From the NCBI RefSeq assembly GCF_028368975.1, contig NZ_JAQNDM010000002.1, positions 1,426,001-1,490,000 on the forward strand: 64,000 nucleotides of DNA, read 5' to 3'. Below are positions 47,001 through 54,316 of this stretch, in pieces. The notes under the pieces were generated by a model. It was not told the DNA's origin. It made no database searches and saw only the letters and a list, made by a program, of their open reading frames with translations. Numbering within the stretch: the first letter of the stretch is position 1; every line of letters begins with the position of its first letter. The stretch comes from Stigmatella ashevillena. Lineage in GTDB: Bacteria > Myxococcota > Myxococcia > Myxococcales > Myxococcaceae. The translations under genes and the position numbers were made by a program.

Positions 47001-47303
47001 GTGGAAACGGGGCCTGGAGAAGGAGCGTTGCTCATCGGGCCGAGAGGGACGGACGCGAAGGTGACGGTGGGGGCGGGCGGCACGCTGCGCACGTTCCTGG
47101 GACCGTTCTTCTCGGAGAAGGGCCATCCGCTCCTGGACGACGTGCAGCTCGCGGGCGTGAGGTGGACGGCGGGAGACAACCCGCCCGGGCGAGCGCTCGT
47201 CACTGCCGGAGAAGCAGTGCTGCTGTCCGAGGAGGAGGGCCTCGATCGGTGGTTCAATCGCGCACTGACTGCAACCCGCTTCTCGGACCTCCTGGCCACC
47301 TGA
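47001..47303 (+). pseudogene. Possible gene remnant (BatA/VWA-protein-like stretch)
   Basis: A 100-codon open frame with good myxobacterial codon use. The stretch HPLLDDVQLAGVRWTAG, then LVTAGEAVLLSEE, reminds me of the C-terminal part of BatA-like proteins with a VWA domain, but the tail then departs. It abuts the truncated DUF3396 copy head to head and has no clear ribosome site. It could be a remnant of a larger gene or chance coding. The next 200 bases to 47500 hold nothing I can identify. Confidence 0.25.
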
Positions 47304-47500
47304 AACGGGTGGGTGACTGATGAGTACCGCCCTACACGGACTCCAGCCTGGCCGGCTCCGAAGCGGATGCTCCCTTGTTCGACTGGGAGACGCTGGCACC
47401 CTCGCAAGGGGCGCCATTTTCCAACATTGCTGGATTTACACGTATTACGCTTACCGAGCAGCTCGACACACTGAGCAAGACATCCCTCTGGAGAAGCGCG

Positions 47501-49429
47501 ATGAAGAAATACGCACTGCTGCTCACGGGCATCATGGCTTGCAATCCCACCGCCAGGGTAGAAGAGCCGACCCTGACATCGCAGCGGCAGAATCTAGCCT
47601 CCGTGAAGACGCTCGTCGCCACGAGCAGGACGTTCCTCCCAGGAGAGATGCCCACCGCGCAGTACTGTCAGACGGACACCGTGAGCGAGTACGGACTCCC
47701 ACCTCAGGGTGTTCCGTTCCCCGCGAACACCATTTCCCTGACCTATGACGACGGGCCGGACGCCTACACGCTGGAGCTGGCGCGCTACCTGAACCAGAAG
47801 GGCATCCGGGCCACGTTCTTCATCAACGGGTGCCGCATCAAGGGCCACCCGGTCTGTTCCCCTTCGGATACCACGCAGTACCCGGAGAGCTGGCTGAGTG
47901 AGATGGTGGCGAAGGGCCACCGCATCGGCAACCACACGGAGAACCACACGCTGCTGACGGCCGACGATCCGGAGCGCAGGCGCCAGCAGCTGGGTGCCAC
48001 GCAGCAGCTCATCGACCCCTACATCCGGGACGGGTACTTCCTGGTCCGCGCGCCTAGCAACTGCTGGAACGCAAGCGTCGCGGAGACCATCAACGCGGAT
48101 CCCTATCTCAGCAAGTTGGAGGGGACATTCGGCTACGACTCGAGCTACGGGGACTGGAACTGCCCGACCAGTGAGACTCCCGGCCAGTGCGCCCAGAACA
48201 TCGTCAACGTCTTGCCCCCAGGCCGCAACGGCATCGTCCAGCTCCATGACCGGAACGTGGCCCCAGGAAGTGACTACACCCTCAAGCTGACGAAGTGCCT
48301 GGTGGAGGGAGTCAGCGATCCCTCCGTCGGTTGCCCCAGCGCGCTCCTGCCCGGGGTCACCTACGTCCCCCTGGATGCGCTCGCCGGCATCCGGGGGCAG
48401 TTCAGCTTTGCCACGCCCGAAGTGGTCGCCACCGAGTTCAGCGACAACACCGCCTGGCCCTCCCACTTCGGCTACTACGGCACCGTGCGGGCCGGGGACA
48501 TCAACGGCGACGGCCACACGGACGTGTGCGCGCGGGGACCCGACGGCGTCCGGTGCGCCCTATCCCAGAGGGGCACGTTCAGCGCCGCCACTCTCTGGCA
48601 CACCGGCCTCTCGGACAACCTGGGCTGGCTGCCGCCGGAGTACAGCACGACCCTGCAACTCGGCGATGTCGACCACGACGGGAACGCCGACCTGTGTGCC
48701 CGCGGCGTGGATGGCCTCTACTGCTACAAGTCGAACGGGCAAAATGGCTTCGCCGCTCAGCTCACCTGGTGGGCTGGCATGTTCTCAGACGCCAATGGCT
48801 GGAACGCCGAAGAGAGCCGCTATGGATCCATCCACCTGGCAGACATCGACGCGGATGGTGACCTGGACGCCTGCGGCCGCGCGCCCGATGGCATCGTCTG
48901 CGCCCACTTCAACGGCTCCGCGTTCGGCTCTCTCCAGACGTGGGCGAGCGACTTCCGGGATGACATGGGGTGGGCGCCCGCCCGATACGGCTCGACCCTC
49001 CGCTTCGCCGACCTCAACGCGGATGGAAAGGCGGATGTGTGCGGGCGCGGGGTCAACGGTCTGCGCTGTCTCGTCTCGAATGGGACGGCCTTCGTCAACG
49101 GCACCAACTGGAGCTGGCCGGCCTTCGCGGACGTCGAGGGCTGGCACACGAGCCGCGCGCGGTACCGGTCCTTCCAGCTCGCCGACGTGGACGGCGACGG
49201 CCGGGCGGATGCCTGCGGCCGGAACGCCACCGGCATCGTCTGCGCGTTCTCCAATGGAGCGAGCTTCGACCGCACCCGGCACGTCTACAATGCCGACTTC
49301 ATCGACGCCAATGGGTGGGGGCTGGACAAGTACGGCAGCACCGTCATGCTGGCCGACATCAACAACGATGGCCACGCGGACGTCTGCGGGCGGGGCGCCT
49401 ACGGGATTGCCTGCGCCCGCGCGCCCTGA
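47501..49429 (+). CDS. Polysaccharide deacetylase lipoprotein with six FG-GAP-like repeats
   Basis: A predicted 642-residue envelope protein. The start is ATG 47501 with GGAG seven bases upstream; the open frame continues further 5' without sense. The N terminus has a short hydrophobic run ending IMAC, a fair lipobox with Cys14. Residues about 58-260 are a NodB-type carbohydrate esterase 4 domain: LTYDDGP (metal-binding Asp pair), HRIGNHTENH (His metal ligands), RAPSNCW and IVQLHD. It should remove acetyl groups from a surface glycan, for example chitin, peptidoglycan or a myxobacterial polysaccharide. Residues about 310-642 are six copies of a repeat centred on DxNxDGxxDxC (such as DINGDGHTDVC, DVDGDGRADAC), calcium-binding FG-GAP/VCBS-like blades, each ending in a Cys and followed by G-ARG or GRG. 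The repeats may form a beta-propeller that binds substrate or wall. Confidence 0.85.
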   Translation: MKKYALLLTGIMACNPTARVEEPTLTSQRQNLASVKTLVATSRTFLPGEMPTAQYCQTDTVSEYGLPPQGVPFPANTISLTYDDGPDAYTLELARYLNQKGIRATFFINGCRIKGHPVCSPSDTTQYPESWLSEMVAKGHRIGNHTENHTLLTADDPERRRQQLGATQQLIDPYIRDGYFLVRAPSNCWNASVAETINADPYLSKLEGTFGYDSSYGDWNCPTSETPGQCAQNIVNVLPPGRNGIVQLHDRNVAPGSDYTLKLTKCLVEGVSDPSVGCPSALLPGVTYVPLDALAGIRGQFSFATPEVVATEFSDNTAWPSHFGYYGTVRAGDINGDGHTDVCARGPDGVRCALSQRGTFSAATLWHTGLSDNLGWLPPEYSTTLQLGDVDHDGNADLCARGVDGLYCYKSNGQNGFAAQLTWWAGMFSDANGWNAEESRYGSIHLADIDADGDLDACGRAPDGIVCAHFNGSAFGSLQTWASDFRDDMGWAPARYGSTLRFADLNADGKADVCGRGVNGLRCLVSNGTAFVNGTNWSWPAFADVEGWHTSRARYRSFQLADVDGDGRADACGRNATGIVCAFSNGASFDRTRHVYNADFIDANGWGLDKYGSTVMLADINNDGHADVCGRGAYGIACARAP

Positions 49430-49578
49430 GCATCACGCCAAGCGCCTGGCGCGAGCCCGTCACCGGAAGGCTGCCAACCCGCGCACATCCGCTCGGGTTC
49501 GAATGTCGGCTGTAGAGCCACAGCCTCGTCATCAGTCCAGGATCAACAGCGCGTTGACGCCGAGCACGTGCACCATCG

Positions 49579-49885
49579 TCAGTGCCCACCTCGCGCGGCA
49601 ATGCGCTCGGAGATCCACCGGTCCGTCTCGCGCCACTGCTCGAAGAGCCAGACGTCACGCCCTTGCTCCGGAAGCTCATCCGCCGCGACGCGCCTCAGGC
49701 GGATCTCGATAGTCCGGCCGATGAGCGCACCTCGCCACCAGGGTCGCCACGGCTTCGATCTCCGCCTTGCCGCGATCACCTGAGCGCTCGACGAACACGT
49801 TGGGCAGCCGCCTCCCGACGACGTCGAGACACGGATCCCAGAGCAGCTCCCGCTTCAACACGTACTTGAGCTGGCCCCGGCGCAA
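49579..49885 (-). pseudogene. Broken lysophospholipid acyltransferase gene
   Basis: Two reading frames carry separate pieces of one family. Frame one (from 49885) reads LKYVLKRELLWDPCLD then VVGRRLPNVFVERSGD, the mid-part of bacterial 1-acylglycerol-3-phosphate acyltransferases. From about 49722 the sense moves to another frame with ALIGRTIEIRLRRVAADELP and FEQWRETDRWISER, the usual C terminus of the same family. The N terminus with the HxxxxD catalytic motif and the middle with the EGTR-type motif are both missing. So the gene has lost its 5' end, an internal block and its frame. Family assignment is from memory of these conserved phrases. Confidence 0.6.
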
Positions 49886-49933
49886 GAGTCACCCCAGGCC
49901 GCGTGGTGTTGAGGCTTACGCCTGCCCAGAGCC

Positions 49934-49979
49934 AAAAGGCCAGTCCCTTACCGCGCACCCCATGGGAGGGCGGCCTTTT
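49934..49979 (+). terminator. Terminator-like hairpin
   Basis: AAAAGGCC (49934-49941) pairs with GGCCTTTT (49972-49979), with CCCT and AGGG as a possible inner stem. The ending TTTT suits a rightward intrinsic terminator and the A-run suits a leftward one. It lies between two gene remnants, so it may be a leftover. Confidence 0.4.
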
Positions 49980-49988
49980 CAGAGGTGA

Positions 49989-50311
<323 letters not shown>

Positions 50312-50440
50312 CCGCCCTCAAGGTTCCAGTGCGCCCCCGGTGGTCCACCCGGCGACTCTGATGTGGACCTTCTCGCCGGGCACTTGGCCTTCCCTGTCCC
50401 CTGTCTGCTTGCCCGACTTCCGCGGCGACACCCAGAAACG

Positions 50441-50474
50441 AAAAAAGCCCCCGAGTCTTTCGACTCGGAGGCTT
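50441..50474 (-). terminator. Intrinsic terminator after tRNA-Leu
   Basis: CGAGTC and GACTCG pair around TTTC; the stem extends through AAGCC/GGCTT with one C-A mismatch. On the minus strand it is followed by TTTTTT. It closes the gap-pgk-tpiA-secG-tRNA run. Confidence 0.85.
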
Positions 50475-50483
50475 GATCCGGAG

Positions 50484-50565
50484 TGCCCAGGGCGGGATTC
50501 GAACCCGCACACCTTTCGGCGCCACCCCCTCAAGATGGTGTGTCTACCAGTTCCACCACCTGGGC
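50484..50565 (-). tRNA. tRNA-Leu (anticodon GAG)
   Basis: The minus strand gives an 82-nt class II tRNA: acceptor GCCCAGG pairing with CCTGGGC and discriminator A, D-arm with the leucine-type GGTAGACAC, anticodon stem CCATC/GGTGG with loop TTGAGGG (anticodon GAG, reading CUC and CUU), a variable arm around GCGCCGAAAGGTGT, and a T-arm with GGTTCGAATCC. CCA is not encoded. It lies 76 bases downstream of secG, a common place for a leucine tRNA in bacteria, and is followed by a strong terminator. Confidence 0.95.
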
Positions 50566-50641
50566 GAACCAACGCGGCCCATGTACCGAACCGCCGTGCT
50601 TCGCGCAACGGTTTTCAACCGCTGCGCTTCCAACATTCTTC

Positions 50642-51079
50642 TTATTGCTGCGGCGCAGGCTGCGCCGGTGCCGCCTCGGTCGGAGCCGGAGCAGGCGCCT
50701 CGCGCGGCTGCTCCACGCTGGGCGGGGTTCCTTCCGTTCCCCCTGCCGCAGGCGGCGTTGCTGCCGCCGGTGCCGGTACCGCAGTGCCTCCCGCCGCTGC
50801 GGGAGCCGCTGCCGCCGGAGGCGTGGCCACCGGGCCCGCCGCCACAGAGGGACGAAGGCCCACGAACGACAGCCCCAGCGAGGTCAGGAAGAACAGCGCC
50901 GCGCAGACGCCCGTCAGCTTGCTGAGGAACGTCACCGCGCCTCGGCCACCGAAAGCGCTGGTGGCCGCACCACCGCCGAGCGCAGAGCCCATGCCCGCGT
51001 CCTTCCCGGGCTGCAGCAGGATGACGAAGATCATGAACACGCACAGCAGGACGTGCACGATCGTGAAGAAGGTCAGCAT
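50642..51079 (-). CDS. secG: Protein translocase subunit SecG
   Basis: A 145-residue SecG, the small accessory subunit of the SecYEG channel in the inner membrane. Two hydrophobic helices are seen: residues about 3-22 (FFTIVHVLLCVFMIFVILLQ) and about 52-74 (LTGVCAALFFLTSLGLSFVG). Between them is the family hallmark QPGKDAGMGSALGGG. The first 75 residues are the whole normal protein; the remaining 70 are an Ala/Pro-rich, low-complexity tail that I take as a lineage-specific cytosolic or periplasmic extension. It follows tpiA by about 95 bases in the same direction, an arrangement common in bacteria. Confidence 0.95.
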   Translation of the reverse strand: MLTFFTIVHVLLCVFMIFVILLQPGKDAGMGSALGGGAATSAFGGRGAVTFLSKLTGVCAALFFLTSLGLSFVGLRPSVAAGPVATPPAAAAPAAAGGTAVPAPAAATPPAAGGTEGTPPSVEQPREAPAPAPTEAAPAQPAPQQ

Positions 51080-51174
51080 GGCTTCTCTTTCAGACGCTCA
51101 GTGGAAAAGGACGCGCACCCTACACAACCGGCCAGTGGGGTGACAACTCCTTAACGTCACCCCGCCCCCTGCCC

Positions 51175-51945
51175 TCAAACCCCTGCCTTGACGATGGCCG
51201 CGAAGTCGCCCGCTTTCAGACTCGCGCCCCCCACCAGGGCCCCATCCACATCCGGCTGTCCCAGCAATTCCGCGGCGTTATCCGGCTTGACGCTGCCGCC
51301 GTACTGAATCCGCACCTGACCTGCCGCCGCCCCGTCGTACAGCCGGGCGAGCTGCGAACGGATGGCCACGTGGACCTCCTGGGCCTGGGCACTCGTGGCG
51401 GTACGCCCCGTGCCGATGGCCCAGACGGGCTCGTACGCCAGAACGAATCGGGCCACGTCCGCCGCGCTGAAGCCCGCCAGTGCGCCCTTCACCTGGCGCT
51501 CCACCACTTCCAGCGTCTGGTTCCCCTCACGCTCGGCCAGCGTCTCGCCCACGCAAATGATGGGCACCATGCCCGCCTTGAGCACGGCCCGGGAACGCTT
51601 GTTCACCGTCTCATCCGTCTCCCCGAAGAACTGGCGGCGCTCGGAGTGGCCGACGATGACGTAGGCACAGCCCACCTCCTTCAGCATCGGCGCGGCCACC
51701 TCGCCGGTGAAGGCCCCGGAGACCTCCCAGTGGCAGTTCTGCGCCGCCAGCTTCAGGTTCGAGTCCTCGATGGCCTGGGCCACCGAGTGCAGTGCCACGA
51801 AGGGAGGCGCGATGACCAGTTCCACCTTGTCACCCAGCGCCGAGACCACCCCCCGCAGCTCTCGCACCAGGGCGAGCGCCTCGGGGACGGTCTTGTTCAT
51901 CTTCCAGTTGCCAGCAATGATCTTCCGGCGCGCTTCGGCGGCCAT
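51175..51945 (-). CDS. tpiA: Triosephosphate isomerase
   Basis: Interconverts dihydroxyacetone phosphate and glyceraldehyde 3-phosphate in glycolysis and gluconeogenesis in the cytoplasm. The 256-residue length is normal. Seen are the substrate lysine in GNWKMNKT, the catalytic His in IVGHSERR, the catalytic Glu in [11 protein letters not shown] (with the flexible loop), and the phosphate-binding YGGSVKP and GALVGGASL. The ATG at 51945 has GGGAGGGACC just upstream. It is the third gene of a gap-pgk-tpiA-secG run, 36 bases after pgk. Confidence 0.97.
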   Translation of the reverse strand: MAAEARRKIIAGNWKMNKTVPEALALVRELRGVVSALGDKVELVIAPPFVALHSVAQAIEDSNLKLAAQNCHWEVSGAFTGEVAAPMLKEVGCAYVIVGHSERRQFFGETDETVNKRSRAVLKAGMVPIICVGETLAEREGNQTLEVVERQVKGALAGFSAADVARFVLAYEPVWAIGTGRTATSAQAQEVHVAIRSQLARLYDGAAAGQVRIQYGGSVKPDNAAELLGQPDVDGALVGGASLKAGDFAAIVKAGV

Positions 51946-51981
51946 GGTCCCTCCCGGGAGATGATGGGACTGCGAGGATGG

Positions 51982-53172
51982 CTACTTCGTCTCCAACGCC
52001 TTGATGCCCGGCAGCTCGCGGCCCTCAAGGAACTCCAGCGACGCACCGCCACCGGTGGACACGTGGCTCATCTTGTCCCCGTAGCCCATCTGCTGCACGG
52101 CCGCCGCGCTGTCGCCTCCGCCGATCACCGTCACCGCTCCCCGGTTGTTGGCCATCGAGTCGGCCACCGTGCGCGTGCCTTCCGCGAACTGCGCCACCTC
52201 GAACAGGCCCATGGGGCCGTTCCAGATGACCGTCTTCGCGTTGCGGATGTGCTGGTTGAACTGCGCGCGCGTCTTCGGCCCGATGTCCAGGCCCATCAAG
52301 TCCGCAGGGATGGCCCGGTCCGGCGTCTCGCTCTTCACGCCCTGCGCGGTGGGCTCGTTGGCCACCACGTGATCCACCGGCAGCACGATGGACGTCTTCA
52401 GCCGCTGCGCCGCCTCCAGGATCTTCGTGGCCAAGGACAGCTTGTCCGCCTCCACGCGGCTCTTGCCCACCTCGATGCCCTGCGCCTTGAGGAAGGTGTA
52501 GGCCATGGCGCCGCCGACGAGCAGCGCGTCCACCTTGGGCAGCAGGCTCTCGATGACCTTGATCTTGTCGCTCACCTTGGAGCCGCCCAGGATGGCCACG
52601 AAGGGCTTCTCCGGGTTCTTCAGCACGCCGCCCAGGTATTCGATCTCCTTGCGCATCAACAGGCCAGCGCCCTTCTCCTTCACGAAGGGAACCATGCCCG
52701 CGGTGGACGCATGGGCGCGGTGCGCGGTGCCGAACGCATCGTTGATGTACACGTCCGCCAGCGCCGCCAGCTCGCGCGCGAAGGCCTCGTCATTGGCCTC
52801 CTCTTCCTTGTGGAAGCGCAGGTTCTCCAGCACCAGCACCTGCCCGTCCTTCAGCTCCCGCACCTGCTTCTTCACCCCATCGCCCACGCAGTCGTCGGCG
52901 AGGATGACTTCGTGCTTGGCCCCGAGCAGATCGGCCAGCTTCGAGGCGGCGGGCTCCAGCGACAGCTTCGGATCCGGCCCCGCCTTGGGACGGCCGAGGT
53001 GGGAGGCCAGGATGACCTTGCCACCCATCTCCAGCGCGCGGCGGATGGTGGGCAGCGCCTCACGGATGCGGGTGTCGTCCGTCACGCGCCTGCCCTCCAG
53101 CGGGACGTTGAAGTCCACGCGGATGAAGACGCGCTTGCCCGTGAGCTGCATGTCATCGATGTAGCGGATCAT
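51982..53172 (-). CDS. pgk: Phosphoglycerate kinase
   Basis: Transfers phosphate from 1,3-bisphosphoglycerate to ADP in glycolysis. The open frame runs far upstream, but the ATG at 53172 has AGGGGAG eight bases before it and gives a normal 396-residue enzyme beginning [15 protein letters not shown]. Motifs are VDFNVPL and SHLGRP (substrate site), [30 protein letters not shown], and the nucleotide loop GGGDSAAAV with [13 protein letters not shown] at the C terminus. It lies 35 bases after gap and is evidently in the same operon. Confidence 0.97.
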   Translation of the reverse strand: MIRYIDDMQLTGKRVFIRVDFNVPLEGRRVTDDTRIREALPTIRRALEMGGKVILASHLGRPKAGPDPKLSLEPAASKLADLLGAKHEVILADDCVGDGVKKQVRELKDGQVLVLENLRFHKEEEANDEAFARELAALADVYINDAFGTAHRAHASTAGMVPFVKEKGAGLLMRKEIEYLGGVLKNPEKPFVAILGGSKVSDKIKVIESLLPKVDALLVGGAMAYTFLKAQGIEVGKSRVEADKLSLATKILEAAQRLKTSIVLPVDHVVANEPTAQGVKSETPDRAIPADLMGLDIGPKTRAQFNQHIRNAKTVIWNGPMGLFEVAQFAEGTRTVADSMANNRGAVTVIGGGDSAAAVQQMGYGDKMSHVSTGGGASLEFLEGRELPGIKALETK

Positions 53173-53207
53173 CTTGGTTCTCCCCTCTCGGTCCCAGGCG
53201 GTACTGG

Positions 53208-54221
53208 CTAGAAGCCCTTGGACGCCAGGAACTTGGTGGTGTCCACCATGCGGTTGGAGAAGCCCCACTCGTTGTCGTACCACGCCATCACCTTCACGAG
53301 GTTGTCCCCCATGACGTAGGCGTTGGTGGAGTCGAAGATGGCCGAGTGCGGGTTGCCGTTGAAGTCGATGGAGACCGTCTGGTCCTCGCTGTACTGGAGG
53401 ATGCCCTTGAGGGGGCCCTCGGCGTTCTTGCGGAACGCGGCCTTCAGCTCGTCCTCGGTCACCGTCTTGGTGGTCACCACCGTCAGGTCCACCAGGGACA
53501 CGTTCGGGGTGGGGACGCGGATGGCCAAGCCGTGCATCTTGCCCTTGAGCGCCGGGAGCACCTCGCCGATCGCCTTCGCGGCGCCCGTGCTGGTGGGGAT
53601 CATCGAGAGCGCGGCCGCGCGCGAGCGGCGCATGTCCTCGTGCGCCAGGTCCAGCACGCGCTGGTCGTTGGTGTAGCTGTGCACCGTCGTCATCAGGCCC
53701 TTCTCGATGCCGAAGTTCTCCAGCAGCGTCTTGGCCACCGGCGCCAGGCAGTTGGTGGTGCACGAGGCGTTGGAGATGACGTGGTGCTTGGCCGGATCAT
53801 ACTGCTCGTGGTTGATGCCGTAGGCCAGCGTGAGGTCCGGGCCCTTCGCAGGCGCCGAGATGATGACCTTCCGGGCGCCCGCCTTCAGGTGCTTCTCGGC
53901 CCCCTCGCGCGCGGTGAAGCGGCCGGTGCACTCCAGCACGATGTCCGCGCCCAAGGACTTCCAGGGCAGGACCGTCGGGTCCTTCTCCGCGGTGACGGCG
54001 ATGGTGTGGCCGTCCACGATGATGCCCTTGTCCGTCGCCTTCACCTCTCCGGGCCAGGTGCGGTGCACGGAGTCGTACTTGAACAGGTAGGCCAGCGATG
54101 AGGGCTTATCGAGATCGTTGATGGCGACGACTTCGATGTCCTTCTCCTTGCGGCTGAGCACCGCGCGCAGCACGCAGCGTCCGATGCGTCCAAAGCCGTT
54201 GATGGCGATCTTCGTAGCCAT
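53208..54221 (-). CDS. gap: Glyceraldehyde-3-phosphate dehydrogenase
   Basis: NAD-dependent oxidation and phosphorylation of glyceraldehyde 3-phosphate. The 337-residue length is standard. Seen are the dinucleotide fold [13 protein letters not shown], the active-site SNASCTTN with its Cys, the catalytic His region HSYTNDQ, the phosphate site STGAAKA, and the C-terminal [18 protein letters not shown] lies about 8 bases before the ATG. It is the first gene of the glycolytic run, so its promoter should be in the 95 bases between 54222 and 54316. Confidence 0.97.
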   Translation of the reverse strand: MATKIAINGFGRIGRCVLRAVLSRKEKDIEVVAINDLDKPSSLAYLFKYDSVHRTWPGEVKATDKGIIVDGHTIAVTAEKDPTVLPWKSLGADIVLECTGRFTAREGAEKHLKAGARKVIISAPAKGPDLTLAYGINHEQYDPAKHHVISNASCTTNCLAPVAKTLLENFGIEKGLMTTVHSYTNDQRVLDLAHEDMRRSRAAALSMIPTSTGAAKAIGEVLPALKGKMHGLAIRVPTPNVSLVDLTVVTTKTVTEDELKAAFRKNAEGPLKGILQYSEDQTVSIDFNGNPHSAIFDSTNAYVMGDNLVKVMAWYDNEWGFSNRMVDTTKFLASKGF

Positions 54222-54316
54222 GTCTATTCGTCTCCTTCAGGGCGGTGGGCCCGGTGCCCACTCGGGGTTGGGTCGAGTTGAAGAGCGGCCGACCGTAGGC
54301 ATCTGCCGCATCCGAG

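Noticed and set aside
51370-53211. 613-codon plus-strand open frame opposite tpiA and pgk
   Set aside because: It is an antisense shadow of GC-rich coding DNA: His/Arg-rich, no domains, entirely covered by known genes.
53173-53763. Extension of the pgk frame into gap
   Set aside because: It runs antiphase through the gap gene and is low-complexity; ATG 53172 with AGGGGAG gives the standard enzyme.
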